Below the pieces are notes generated by a model. That model ran no database searches, was not told the origin of the DNA, and saw only the letters and a program-made list of their open reading frames with translations. This document shows, piece after piece, positions 1 to 11,536 of a DNA stretch of 64,000 nucleotides; within the stretch, counting starts at the first letter, position 1, and each line of letters opens with the position of its first letter. Both the position numbers and the translations under genes were made by a program. The DNA comes from Adiantum capillus-veneris (taxonomy: Eukaryota > Streptophyta > Polypodiopsida > Polypodiales > Pteridaceae). The DNA is taken from contig CM043966.1 in the NCBI GenBank assembly GCA_014529385.2, positions 42,753,537-42,817,536 on the forward strand. Reading direction: 5' to 3'.

Positions 1-598
1 GCTTGATTCCCCCTTTTGAGAATTCCTCACCAAATTTGCATATAAGTTGCTCTATGTTTGGAAAATCTTTGGTATTTAGAGGTTGGAACCAGGTTAAGGT
101 TGTTCCTTCCAATTTTAGCCCAAATCCTTCATACTCTGAGTGTGGAAATCTGCCAGCTGTTTGGCTCTCAACAATTGTTTGAAGAGTGAAACATGATCAT
201 ATGGATCTCTCAACCCATTGTACTTCTTGGAAACACACGTAGCTACCTGTGATGGTTGCATTCATTGCGTCTTTGCAACCATGCTCACAACTCTTGGCTC
301 TCTTGCTAGGACATATCTAGCCTTGTAACCTCCACTAGGAACTCACGATGAGCATCATGCATGGGCACGACGTGAGTAACACAAGGCAAGAGAGAGGGGG
401 TTGAGTTAGGAAAGTGGTCCGATAGTGTAAGGGGGTAGGGCAGTGGATAGCGGATCCGGGGCGAGATGGATGGGGTTAGGGGAGGGTGAGGGTTAAGATA
501 AGGGAGGTGGCAAGAGATTAGGGTTGGGTGGGCTAAGGCAAGGGATACATGGTGATAGTAGGAGAGAGAGAGGGTGTGGAAGGGGTAGATGGGCTAGC

Positions 599-641
<43 letters not shown>

Positions 642-1134
642 GAGAGAGTCTAGGGAAGGGGGGGTAGTCCCTAGTGAGGAAAGCGAGCTCCTCGGATGGT
701 TAGAAGAAGCCCCCAACCCTCACTGTTTTGCAGTCCTCACAAGAATTAAACAAGACACAGAGTAAGAAGTAGTGTCTGCCACCCTACATCTAGCTCACTA
801 GCACCTACCCATGCATTGCCTCCTCTTCACCCTACCTCTCACCCTACTCAATGATCTCTCACTTATGTGTCCTCTATCCCATCCCCTCACCTAGCCCTCA
901 CTCTATCATCTCGGCTAACCACGCTAATCTCTCTCAACCCTTTCCCCTCTGTAAGACCCCTAATTGATGCAATTTGTTGCCTCACCACCCTACCGTCTCC
1001 CCCTAGACTTGTCATCCGTCCATTCTCTCTTTACCAACCCGCCCCTTCCCTATACTGATGAGTACTCTCTCTCTTGTAGTGCTTGCCCATCCGCTGTCTT
1101 TTCCATGTACTTTCCAGTACTCTCACTCTCCTTC
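1..1134. other. Non-coding stretch with GA microsatellite
   Basis: I see no gene here. The stretch holds short GA-rich runs, the longest being a (GA)n tract at about 603-648 with one interruption. Short ORFs on the plus strand between 867 and 1206 are serine/proline/leucine rich products of pyrimidine-rich sequence and show no domain. Confidence 0.6.
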
Positions 1135-2089
1135 TCAACTAGTTGGAGTTCTCTCTGTGGCTGTTTTCTTTGGGTTCACATCTCTTGCTTCTGTCAAGGT
1201 TTTTAGAACTCTCATTGTATAGATCGTACCAGGAGCTTTTCTTCCCCTATAGGTAGTCATTGGAACCCTGAAATCCAAGGATCCCATCGGTCTAGGCGTT
1301 GAAAATTGCAATTGACTCATTGAGTCTTCAATTCTCATTCTATATTTTGGTCTTTGACACAAGAGGTCTGAACATGCTAGGAGTGACATAGTACTAATGG
1401 AGTGGGCCTCCAAAGTATGTATAACTCTCTAGTTCTCTCCAGTCTATTGCCAAGTACCTTCACACATACTTGTCAAGCATGATTATGTGGGTGTCTTTGC
1501 CTTCATAGTATTCAATTCTCATTCTGTCAGGAGTCCTTCTTGTTTTTAGTCTAATCTTCAACAGTAGGTCTCTGAACGTTCTAGGAGTTACATAATATTG
1601 ATGGAGTGCGCATCCATAGTATGTTTACCTCTCTAGTTCTCTCTGGTCTACTATCAAGTACCTTCGCCCATACTTGTCAAGCATGATTATGTGGGTGTCA
1701 TTGCCCTTGATGCATGTAAAGACATACAATCATTTGTGCTTTGAGATCTCTCCTAGCTAGCGATCGTCGCACTTGTAATAGAGTATTTTCTCACCATTAT
1801 CGTATTTGTACAACCCCACATGGGTGTTCTCAATGTTGACTCGTGTCACTTCCTTTACTCGTCTCAGTTTTGCATTTCGAATGTCCAACTTATGCGGCTT
1901 ATCCTCAGGTTCTACGTCAAATATGTCTATTGTGCCTGTCATTCCCCTTTTTTCCACAATATGTAGACTCTGCACAACAAGATACATTATTCCCTTATCA
2001 TCAAAATATCGATCGCTAGTGTAGTCTACATGCACTAGATCCTTGAACTCACTAGGTCTCTCCTCTAATTTTATGCAGTAGTGATCCAT
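1135..2089 (-). pseudogene. Decayed unrecognised coding stretch with internal repeat
   Basis: Two open segments lie on the minus strand (2089-1757, 110 codons; 1413-1135, 92 codons). Between them the translation stays protein-like but is broken by stops and a frame change. A peptide close to THIIMLDKYG occurs twice (near 1690 and 1490), each followed by a related segment, so an imperfect internal repeat of about 190-200 bp is visible (about 1318-1509 and 1509-1712). The 110-codon part is rich in charged residues (EPEDKPHKLD, YDNGEKILYYKCDD). I do not recognise the family. Internal repetition and stops suggest a dead gene or a mobile-element remnant rather than a live host gene. Confidence 0.4.
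1318..1712. repeat. Imperfect tandem repeat, about 190-200 bp unit
   Basis: Two diverged copies share 'caattctcattct', 'gacata/ttacata.ta.t.atggagtg', 'ctctctagttctctc' and 'acttgtcaagcatgattatg' in the same order. The second copy ends at about 1712. The unit coincides with the repeated peptide in the decayed minus-strand coding stretch. Confidence 0.65.
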
Positions 2090-2099
2090 ACCATCTTTC

Positions 2100-4316
2100 T
2101 AACATTTTACACTCTAGTTGTTTTTGAATTGGTAAATCAAGTGGAACAATTTCATTGTGGGTGCTAGTTGGGATGGTCCTGCTCCCATGTTTTTCCCTCT
2201 TTAAGTCTCACTCTATTGAATCCCTCAACCATGTAGGTATAAGATCTCTCTTATGAAGTGTCAGATAGATTTTCCTCAATGATCGGATCTAAGGGAGCCA
2301 ATGGTCATTGATTCACACTCTCTTCAATGGAAATATTGCTAACTTGGTCTACTACAATAGGGTTTCTAATAAGATAGAATCTACTTGATCTCAAACACAT
2401 CAAGAAACAATTTCTCTTGCAAAACCTTGACCCGCTACCTCCTTGGCTGCTTCCAAATCCTTGACTCAAAATCACTTAAATTTGCACTACTCTAGCCCTT
2501 GCAACCTACACAACAAACACTCTATGAGTTTACAATTACCCTATTAGTCATTTTTTTTAAATTGACAAAACAATCATGCTTTTGGCACAAAACATACTCT
2601 AGCTTGCAAACTCCTCAATTGATGTCCAATTTCAATTCTGAAAAGACCACTAGGTTTTTTGTGAGTAGATATAGCTATGGTACAATTCTGATCTCGATCT
2701 GTGATAGGGGGACATGGATCATGATATATGTATCTCACTGGCAGAATGTGATGAAATTTCATACATAGCTTGCCCTTGTACCCTGACACCAGTATATACT
2801 TTTTGAATAGTTTAGACTTGATTAGGTCAGATGAAAGTCAAACCCTAGGTTCAACTTTTTAGTTTTTTACCTTGAAATATTTTTGCCCCTTTTAATCTTC
2901 TTCTGGAATTCTTTACAATCTTGATTTGGGAAGTATTATTTCTAATGTCTCTACTACAAATTGGAGAAGTCTCTGCCCAATTTGTCATATGGGGACATGA
3001 ATCACCCTCACTTCTAGACTTGGGATTTGGTGAGCTAATAGACTATGGTGTTTGTAACCTACCCCCAAAAGCTTTTTGAATTTGAACAGGTTGAGATCAG
3101 CCAAAAGTGAAATCTTGGGTTTATTCTAGCAGTTTTTGGCTCTTTTGATCACACCTTTTCAACTTTTTTTGCAAGCATGTCTTTGGGAAGTTGTTTCTTT
3201 AAGTCCCAACCACTCACCATTCAATTTTCAGTCAAAATCTCTAATGAGGTGGTACATGGTTTTCGATCCATGTTCAACCTCCTTTTGACATGAAATTTTG
3301 TAAGCTTGTAGTCTCTGCTATTTGGAAGCTATTCCCAAAATCTTTTCGCATTTGGATCACAAAAAGTTGGAAATACCCAAATTCTGGTCAGATTGACTAA
3401 CTTTAGGTGATTTTTCACAATTTCCTTTATTTGTGTGATATTGGTTTTATCTTGACCCCAAACTTTTGTTTCAATTGCTTGAAGTCAGCAGGCCTCAATT
3501 GGTCCCAATTTTGGTTCAATCTATCTATGGGAGACATTGATCAAAATTCATGTTCCACCACAAAATCTGTTGAAACTTATCAGTTTGCTTCTTGAGGCCC
3601 TTGGGCACCAACTTTTTGAGTTTTGGTCAGCTTATAAGTGTAATGTAAATGGCCTATGAACTTTGAGGATAGTGGAATTAAGAGAACTAGAGTGAGCATT
3701 TTTATAAGACTACTTTGAAAACATGAGGGTGAACTTACTTAGCGATAGCAACATAACCATTAGAATTAATTAACTTGTCATGAACAATACTTTTGCAAGA
3801 GAGAGAATTAGAGAACATGACAATAGTTGAGAACCGGATTTATGTGGAGCTGGTCCCCCCTCCAATAGGCTTTTGTATTATGAATTCTCCCTTCAAGAGA
3901 GACTTGGTAGAATACAATTTTTGTGTTCCTTGTGACCTAGGTGATGCAATGAAGATGGAAATCTTCATACATCACGAGCATAACATAATCCTTTGTAAAA
4001 GCATTAACCATCCCTAGCCTCAGTCCCAACGCCTCAAACACCTTCGGAGGTGGAGAGAGCTAGCAAGGAATGAGGGTAGGGAAGAGGAAGAAGAAGTAAC
4101 ATGCGAGAAAGTGATAGTTCCTCACTTATCATTACTCTTCTTGCATAGCATAGCATAATAGCATAATAATGATGATGAAGAAGATGGCAAGCTAAAGCAT
4201 TGAAGCTTGGCTCTTGGTTGGATTTGCATTCCATAGCCAAGAGTGTTGGTTTAGGCTTTTAACTTCTCAACAAGCTTGGAGAAGGAGACGAAGCTCTTGC
4301 ACTTTGTACCTCACAC

Positions 4317-4368
<52 letters not shown>

Positions 4369-5272
4369 CTAGTATACACTATGAGGGCAACCTAGCTAGG
4401 GGCTTGACATCTGTCCCATTTGTCTCTTCAAGCAAGGGGTGTCCTTTGGGTGAAGAAGGAGTTAGTCAACACCCCCCCCACTCTTGGGGCTCGCCCCCTC
4501 TCTAGTAGGCTCATGCTTGACTTTTTGGAACACTGTAATCCCCTCTAGAACCTTGGTCATCAAGCACCTCAGTCATTAAGCACCTCAGGCAACAAGCACG
4601 ACAACAAGCACCTCAAGCTTGGGCTGGGTTCCCACCTCAAGCGCAACCCTAGCTTGCCTAAGGTCTAAGTACTTTTAACACTAACCTTTGGAGGTCTTTA
4701 ATGAAACTAACCCTAAGGTCTTTAAGCTTCATTAGTTAGCCTTGCTCTTTGACAAACCATCTCTCATTTGGACCCCTTTAACCTTGGCCCCGTGTTGAGA
4801 TAAATCCATAAGCACGTGTCTATATTCTAACCCTTGTTCCCTTTTATTCTCCCAAATTCAATGATCACTTTAATATGAGAAAATCATTTGGGTTGGTTAG
4901 ATATTAGATTTATGACATTACCTCTCTCTTGAAACCATAGTCACCCTCGACTATGAGGTAGAAGAGATAAAGCCTTAGTCATTAGTCGATGTTTCTTAGC
5001 AAGTAGAGGATCCATTTTATCCTACGACATCATTCCAAGGTGGATGACTAATCCATTGGTGCTTGGGAGACGTAGCCGCTGCAATCATGTCTGCTCTTTA
5101 GTCCATTTCATTCTCCCAAAGTAGAGTGACAATTCTACTTGGTGTTTGAGAGACATCGTCATCACAAACATGATTCTAAGCATGCATACTATTTGAATTT
5201 TTTCACAATAAAAAGGGGATTAGTCTTATAAGAACAAAACATTGATCATTTAAAAGAAACACGTACATTTGC
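2100..5272. other. Non-coding, AT-rich stretch
   Basis: No gene is recognised. A 74-codon plus-strand ORF at 3793-4017 shows no known motif and no supporting context. A perfect (AG)n tract occupies 4321-4365. The remainder is degenerate, low-complexity sequence of the kind left by old transposons. Confidence 0.5.
4321..4365. repeat. (AG)n microsatellite
   Basis: Uninterrupted AG dinucleotide run of about 22 units. Confidence 0.95.
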
Positions 5273-5998
5273 TTACTCGAATGTAGCATTGTAAGCATTG
5301 ACAAGGTTCATACTAAAGCGGTATTCCTTACATCCATCTAGCATCTTCAAAAGGATAATCTTTGAACTTAATAAGATACCATTATATAATTTTACCATGT
5401 CGTAGTACCTTGTCTTCATGCCGAAGGATACCTTCTGGTTGTAGCACCTCTTCTTGGTCTTCAATTTTTGGAGGGTCTTCAATAATTGGTTCTCTTGGTG
5501 CTCTCCTTTGTAGGGCTTAAGTAGGCTCACATGAAAAGCATTGTGTATGAGCCAATGGTTGGGCAACTTGAGTTGATAATCCATCTCATTGATTGGCTTC
5601 AAGATTTGAAAAGGACCATACTATCTTTTTGCTAGTTTAGCATAATACTTTTGATGGCCCATCGGATTTTTGCACGTCGTTTGCCTTAATCGAACCTTGG
5701 GAAACTTGAGTAAGACACAATCATTTTATTTGAATGTTAAGGCCCTTCTGTGCTTATCAAGAGCATCAAATTTTTGCCTTTGATGAGAGATGGATATAGC
5801 CTCCTTAATCTTTTGGAAAGATTCTTGTAGATAACGGCTATACTCATCAGCAGCAAAGATCTTCCCATGTACTTTAAGTAGCAAGGGACTTTTAGGTCTT
5901 CCCTCTGAGAGGCGAAAGTGCAAAATAGACTCGGTGGCCTCTACACCAAGACTATGCATAATATCCTCATCATGGGAGGTACACAATATGGGCACCAC
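5273..5998 (-). pseudogene. Ty3/gypsy integrase-tail remnant
   Basis: On the minus strand, after RQKFDALDKHRRALTF (the 'A..RQK.YADKHRR.L.F' segment that follows the integrase core in gypsy elements), the translation passes through a degraded 'VLLKFPKVRLR' region with stops into GPFQILK and then [21 protein letters not shown]-like sequence. This is the classic C-terminal integrase linker of Ty3/gypsy pol, just upstream of where a chromodomain would lie. No LTRs, RT or integrase catalytic core are visible nearby, so this is a truncated dead fragment. It is unrelated in position to the full gypsy element that starts at 7156, although both lie on the minus strand. Confidence 0.8.
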
Positions 5999-7150
5999 CT
6001 AGCTTGAAATGCGGCTAGGATGCATGGTAGGGGGGGTTGACACATAGCACAAGGAAGATGTGAGAGAAGGAGAGAGAGGGAGAGGAAGAGATCATTAGAG
6101 TTTCATTAATATAGGCTTCATAGACACCATACAAACATTTACGAGAGGAATTGCACATAATCAACATCTCACAAACTCATGTGTGCATGCTAACTCTAAC
6201 CTCTTGGCCATTAAGAAACCAGAACAAAGGACCATAGCCAATATTAGGCCATAGTAGAACTATTTGTGCAGGGTAGGGAAAAGCCAAATAAAATCCCCCT
6301 GACCCAACAAGAAATAAATGAAATATGAGGGCGCCTGGACAAGGTGGGCGGCCGGCCTAGAACTGGGTGGCCGGACAATGAAATCTATATGCATATGCAA
6401 AGGATAGCCAGCCTGGAGGCACACTAGCCATACATGTATGCCCTAGACCTGTGAAGCAGCAGAGTGGTGTAAGTCTAACATACGGATTGTTGCAAAACTT
6501 TTCGTTGCACGAAGGGCGGGAGAGAGGGATAGAAAGAGGGGGCGGGGGGGGGGGGGGGGGGGGGGGGGTTTGTGGGTGGAGTGGACGGAGCCACAATGTG
6601 GGTGATGAAGCCTCGACAAATCTCATCCTACCTACAATCATTGTGGCTATTGTGTTGAGCTTCCATATTCACATAATAAGGATATTGAATAATAGAATGA
6701 CTAGTAATAGGTGTTAGTGGGTGATTAGCCAAGTCCTTGAAATTGGATGCATGTCTAAAGCTTTTGATCTTCAATGGCATGACCACCATACAAGAATTGG
6801 CTTAATTGACAAAGTACCAAATTAGCTTTATCAAGATCGAACCCAAAATCTTAAGATAATAAGAAACCATCCAATTCTTGTCTAAGATTGTTAACTAAGC
6901 GAAGTCAGTTAACAGAAGCTCCTAAAGGCCCAAGCCTTACAAATACACATCAAGGGAAAATACAAAGAAGTAGTAAATATTGGAGTTTTTTACATTTTCC
7001 CAAAATGGTCATGTATTGTAATTTCTCAATTTATTTCAAGCCATTGTAATAATTGTAATGTGTTATGGGCTCAATGTGAGTTCCAAGCTGTAAAGAATAG
7101 GTCAATTAGTGTACATAGGTTGCAGATTCAGTAAGTTGTGGAGCCCTAAA
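5999..7150. other. Non-coding stretch with poly-G tract
   Basis: No gene is seen. A 25-base G run lies at 6544-6568; glycine- or proline-rich ORFs across it are artefacts of that run. The remaining sequence up to the target duplication of element A at 7151 is unremarkable. Confidence 0.5.
6544..6568. repeat. Homopolymer G run (25 nt)
   Basis: Twenty-five consecutive G on the plus strand, followed by TT. It is a G-quadruplex candidate; alternatively the length may be affected by sequencing or assembly error, as is common in long homopolymers. Confidence 0.85.
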
Positions 7151-7155
7151 GACCT
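7151..7155. repeat. Target-site duplication of element A, left copy
   Basis: 'gacct' directly before the TG of the left LTR; the identical 5 bases follow the right LTR at 21473-21477. Confidence 0.9.
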
Positions 7156-7250
7156 TGTCCGCGTCTATAGCACGTGTCAATGCAAGGGACTTACCGATAC
7201 ACTGTGTGAGAGCCACAAATGGCTCCAAGCACGCAACTAGCCTAAACTAG

Positions 7251-7974
7251 TCACGGGGGATTCACCATGGAAAACTTACCGCACCACGTAAGTGCAAGGG
7301 AGGGGTTTTTTTTAACAAGTTACATAAGCGTATAAGTTAGGGATGGACCCCCGATAATTTATCTCCCAAGCTTAAAAATAAGGGAGGGGGTATCATATTT
7401 ATTGGTTGGGGGAAGGGGAAGTGAGAAAAGGGAAAAATGAGAGGACGTTTTTGTGTTTCAAAATCATGGCTTCCCAAAAGAGTTTACCCTTGGACTTTTG
7501 AGTCAATAGCTACAAAGATCCATGCAAGAATTAACACTTCTTTGTATCAATTGCTTGTTTTGTGATCATAGTTCATTTGAGGAATCGATGCAAATTTACA
7601 CAAAGAACCTAGCACAACTATATGACAATGTTTTTTGAGTAATTGATGGGGCAGAATTGGATGAGTAGATAGAGTGCAAGCTAAACGAGTACATAGTTTG
7701 AAAGTCAAACTAAGACACATTGAGGGTACACTTAGTTATCAACATAAGTGGTTCCTTAGTAAGTTGTCAGTCACTATGCTACACGCTCTTTTAGATCATG
7801 TGAGACCTAAATTCTATATGTAAGATAGGGGTATGATAATTTTTTGCATTGATTATCGTATAAGCGTAGAAAGGGGGGTCATATTCCCTAATATGAGTCA
7901 TATATAGGGGTTTTATCAAAGTTGTCCGCTTGCACGTGGCGTCCCGTTTTATATATAGAGTGAATCCCTCGAGA
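7251..7974. mobile_element. MITE-like insertion inside the left LTR of element A
   Basis: The insert starts TCACGGGGGATTCAC and its other end read on the minus strand is TCTCGAGGGATTCAC (13 of 15 identical). It is flanked by 'aactag' on both sides (7245-7250 and 7975-7980). Weaker inverted similarity continues inward (CCACGTaagTGCAAG against CCACGTGCAAG). There is no ORF of note. It is about 724 bp and absent from the partner LTR, so it inserted after element A. I infer a non-autonomous TIR DNA transposon; the superfamily is not clear because the 6-7 bp duplication fits none cleanly. Confidence 0.65.
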
Positions 7975-8125
7975 AACTAGTAACTCAAAGATGGTGATGG
8001 TGTGTCACTCACCGCTCTATGCTTGCTGTCGTGGAGGATCCCTCCTCGCAAAGAAGAAGGAGCCGCCGCTACGCGGCGCTCAACCGCTTCACTGCTGTTG
8101 TGCCATCATCGCAATGCTCGATCGC

Positions 8126-8135
8126 ACTCTCTCTC

Positions 8136-8225
<90 letters not shown>

Positions 8226-8240
8226 ACACACACACACACA
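8126..8240. repeat. (CT)n-(CA)n microsatellite in the left LTR
   Basis: About 47 CT units with one CCC interruption near 8146, followed by a short (CA)n run. Serine/leucine and arginine/glutamate ORFs across it on both strands are artefacts. Confidence 0.95.
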
Positions 8241-8530
8241 AGGAGATCAAGAAGAAGAAGATGGAGATGGAGCAAGAGCACTCTTCAATTGCACCAATGA
8301 GAGAATGAGTGAATTTTAGGTTTAGTTGACTTTCATATGAGCTCGCCCCATTCGCACTTGGGTACCCATGATTAGCCAACTAATCCCTTGAATGTTCCAG
8401 TTAGAGTGCGCCTCTCATCGACGATACTCTTACCCTTTTCCTATTGGATTGACAAGCCCGGTAGCTGACTCTACTAAATAAATAATACGGTGTCCGTCCT
8501 AGGTGATAGGAATGTGCGTGAGGGTTAACA

Positions 8531-8544
8531 TGCCCCCCTTCCTG
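8531..8544 (-). promoter_or_regulatory. Polypurine tract of element A
   Basis: Directly inside the 3' LTR, the minus strand reads CAGGAAGGGGGGCA followed by the LTR start TGTTAACC. It is the expected plus-strand primer position for a minus-oriented LTR element. Confidence 0.8.
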
Positions 8545-9910
8545 ATGTAGATTTCATCCTCGGAAGCTATTGAGTTGAAGCTCGTTCGTCGAGGTGGAAG
8601 AGCCTTTGAGATGAGTGTCCTTAGCCTTCTTCAGTCACTCCAAACTCAAATAACATTGGCATAGTAATTGCATTCTCATATACAATTAAAAAGCATATGC
8701 AGTTGTAGACAGACAATTTGATTGGTAACAGAATTTTAAACCATTTGTCAGCAATAAACATTAAATTGCAATATAATCAAACACATAAACAGTTGTAAAG
8801 ATAAAAAATTAAACAAGTCTGGGGTCGCTAATTCAAAGGGGTCGAAAGGCACTAAAGATCGATTGTTAATACCATGGGCAAGCTTCTCAATTTTCTCTGG
8901 TCATTTAAGTTGTTTAATCGCGAGAGCCAAGTATTTCATGTCCGAGGGCTGCTGACTAGAGATTATACCTAGAAGACCTTGTAGCTAAGCTACGATAAAA
9001 GGAATTGCTCATGAAATCATCGCCTTACTTATTTCCTTTTCTTTGACCCCCCAAAGTCTTTTCACATTGTTTCAATTTTGATGTGTGTGCTTATTTTGTA
9101 TGCTTTGGGTTTTTTGCTTTTCAAGGAAAAGCGCCCACACTGTGAACCTCTAGGGCTCTAGTACCATAGGCGATACATGTGAGTGAAGTACCAAATCAAG
9201 CTGAGATTTCTCTTCCAGCTTAAGATTTTACATTGTGGCACTTTGATTTATTTTGTTGTACTTTTTAGCATTTTAATTTTGTAACTTTGGGGGGTCATAT
9301 AACACTGTTACCCTCCCCCAGGCTCATCACATTAGTAAACTCCCTTTATAATACTTAAGCTAAAGGTCAATAGGGACTAAGCCCACTAGAAAGCCCTAGT
9401 ACATTTCACACAATGCTGCCTAAATCGGATTAAGAACCTAAGTAACCATTGATTATTAGGAAGGCATTTCCCATGGTATTAAGAGAAGATCTCTAACGCC
9501 TAGCTTGGTCAAACTAGCTTAGTCGAACTGCTTGATTTATAAACCTACACAAGTGATTATGACAAAAAATTACATTGAATTTAATGTTTGATACTAAGCA
9601 AATGTGCTGGATATTATGCTACCAATCACAATTAAAGCAGACAAACCTGGATGCAAGAAGATAAGGGGCAATGCTAATAGACAAGAAACACCTGTTTGTG
9701 TTGATGGTCGCGCTTGATTTGAAGTGTGAACGAGAGAAAGATTCCATGAAGGTCCAAATCCTAACAATAGCAACACGTTCCTGTACACACTAGGAAACAC
9801 AAAGAATACCTCTAGGAGGCACATCAATGGAAAAAGGTACCAACACTTATTGAACACAATTAAAAAACATAAGGAACCCTAACCTAATTATTTGCACTCC
9901 CTCTAGAGAG
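8545..9910 (-). other. 3' untranslated region of element A
   Basis: About 1.4 kb between the last recognisable ORF and the polypurine tract. One 87-codon minus-strand ORF at 9594-9857 is strongly hydrophobic (two or three possible membrane stretches) but has no homology I recognise. A remnant of an envelope-like gene, as in some Athila/Tat elements, is possible, but chance is as likely. Confidence 0.45.
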
Positions 9911-10396
9911 TCAAGGGAATAGGATATTGTAGAGATTGGGGGGAAACCCTAAGGCTAAACCCCTATCCTCGTCGTCGAGAAAAACAAAGTCATCATCCGT
10001 GAGACCATATGTGCCATCCCTGTAGTCATGTAAATCTTCTTCTTCATCAGAGGCACCAATGTTTACTAAGAAGGTCACTAGACGCCTATAGTCATCTTGG
10101 TCAAAAGGGTAAGCTTGTACAATGGGAGAAACTCTCTCTACTAAGTATGGATCAATCGTGGTCAAGAGACGTATCAGCCATTCTAACTCCTCAAAATTCC
10201 TCTCACATGCTAGCATACCTGCCAAATCCCATTCACAGGCAAGCACCGGAAAGACCATGTGAAATATTTGTGAAAAGTAATGAGGGTACCTCTCACCCAA
10301 GGCAGGAGTGGATGACTCTAGCCTACTAGCCATATTTGTACACACAAATAGATTATGGTTAGAGTGAAATATTACAAGGATCGTGTTCTTGTGCAT
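9911..10396 (-). CDS. Accessory 3' ORF of element A, acidic protein of unknown function
   Basis: The ORF has 161 codons from the first Met; the likelier start is the internal Met at about 10333 (MASRLESSTP), giving about 140 residues. The middle is helical-looking (NFEELEWLIRLLTTIDPYLVERV) and the C-terminal third is very acidic (GASDEEEDLHDY, LTDDDFVFLDDEDRG). It is uninterrupted, unlike gag and pol of the same element. I recognise no domain. Its place, between integrase and the 3' LTR, matches the additional ORFs of some plant Ty3/gypsy elements. It might encode a structural or host-interaction protein, but the sequence does not show which. Confidence 0.5.
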   Translation of the reverse strand: MHKNTILVIFHSNHNLFVCTNMASRLESSTPALGERYPHYFSQIFHMVFPVLACEWDLAGMLACERNFEELEWLIRLLTTIDPYLVERVSPIVQAYPFDQDDYRRLVTFLVNIGASDEEEDLHDYRDGTYGLTDDDFVFLDDEDRGLALGFPPNLYNILFP

Positions 10397-10418
10397 AATG
10401 TGTTTTTATGATTTTGTG

Positions 10419-11057
10419 TTATGGCTCTTGCTCTTTTACTTTTTTATCTTGTTTTCGTGAGTATAAGGCTTTATATATACATTCCCTAAGATTGGAGATT
10501 GAGAGGTCAGGGAGGAAGGTTGAGAGGGAAGCAATTGAATGATGGATGTCAGCAAACACTCCTCCCTCACTTGGGTAGATCATACCTTTTGGAATGATGT
10601 CGTCACTTTTTGAAACCAATTGTTCCAAGTTGTTATGGGTGAAGGCTTTAACCAATAGTTTTTGACCACCCTATGCGTTTCATCTAGTTGCAAGGGTGGT
10701 AAGGTACTCTCCCATGATTTTATTTGCAACGTTGTTGTAGGTGGTGAACTTACAAAGGGAGGTGCAAACTCTTTCTTGCTTGTATGGAAATGTACAATGG
10801 TAGGTGGAGGTTGTGTCAAAGCTTCTATTTCCATATAGGAATTACATGAAGAGCAAGAAGCTTCATTTGACTTCCCTGTTCTTGAGCTAGGTGGAACAAA
10901 TCGTTCTTTCTTTGGTACCCAAACTAGCTCTGGAGTGGGTGTGTAGCATTCCGTGATTTTTTCCTTTCCACGATCTTCAATTCGTTTTGGAGCCACAGGA
11001 TTGGGCTCATATGGGCCCGGTGACAAGTAAGAACACAATCTACATTTTGGCACCCAT
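10419..11057 (-). pseudogene. Accessory ORF remnant of element A
   Basis: The open stretch 11053-10580 (157 codons) overlaps a second one at 10655-10419 in another frame. A frameshift near 10600-10650 has probably split one longer ORF. The product is proline/serine/threonine rich (PTPELVWVPKKERFVPPSS, SSPPTTTLQIKSWE). The phrase WVPK also appears in the ORF immediately upstream, and the 240-bp tandem duplication separates the two, so they may once have been one protein. No known domain is seen. Confidence 0.45.
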
Positions 11058-11536
11058 ATTTGATCAACTCCTTGATAGTAGCCTTAGGCTTCCAATAGTC
11101 GTTTAGGAATCCAACGCCACGTTTCGTTACATTTCTTGGAGCGAGTGGGACGTCTCTTACCAGGATCCCGTCTTTTAGCACTAGCTATGGTCGCTAAAGA
11201 AGCTTTAGGGACCCACTTGTATGTTTTCTTTGTTATATTGGGATGGGTCTTGTGTGTCTCAAGCTTTATTTCAACTACATCAGTTGAAGCTCCATAGATT
11301 TGATCAACTCCTTGATAGTAGCCTTAGGCTTCCAATAGTCGTTTAGGAATCCAACGCCACGTTTCGTTACATTTCTTGGAGCGAGTGGGACGTCTCTTAC
11401 CAGGATCCCGTCTTTTAGCACTAGCTATGGTCGCTAAAGAAGCTTTAGGGACCCACTTGTATGTTTTCTTTGTTATATTGGGATGGGTCTTGTGTGTCTC
11501 AAGCTTTATTTCAACTACATCAGTTGAAGCTCCATA
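11058..11536. repeat. Perfect 240-bp tandem duplication in element A
   Basis: The sequence from 11058 to 11296 is repeated at 11298-11536 with a period of exactly 240 bp and no mismatch that I can find over the full unit. Because 240 is a multiple of three, the duplication keeps frame within the accessory protein. Perfect identity in an element otherwise full of stops points to a recent event, or to an assembly duplication. Confidence 0.95.

Larger units (their letters stand above)
7156..8530 (-). repeat. Left (3') LTR of element A
   Basis: The LTR is 1375 bp. It pairs with 20909-21472 over its outer ~88 bp and again from about 7996 to its end, including the shared CT tract, the GGAGATCAAGAAGAAG stretch and the end gtgagggttaaca. 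About 750 bp at 7244-7993 has no counterpart in the right LTR, mostly because of a MITE-like insertion. The CT run (8126-8220) is much longer than in the other copy. Confidence 0.9.

Noticed and set aside
6357-6717. Proline-rich and glycine-rich ORFs on opposite strands
   Set aside because: They result from the 25-base G homopolymer; no motif or context supports a gene.
7991-8379. Several overlapping ORFs rich in Ser-Leu or Arg-Glu repeats on both strands
   Set aside because: They are translations of the (CT)n tract; all frames stay open because the repeat has no stop codons. The same applies to 20859-21310, 23272-23732, 23764-24063 and 31828-32539.
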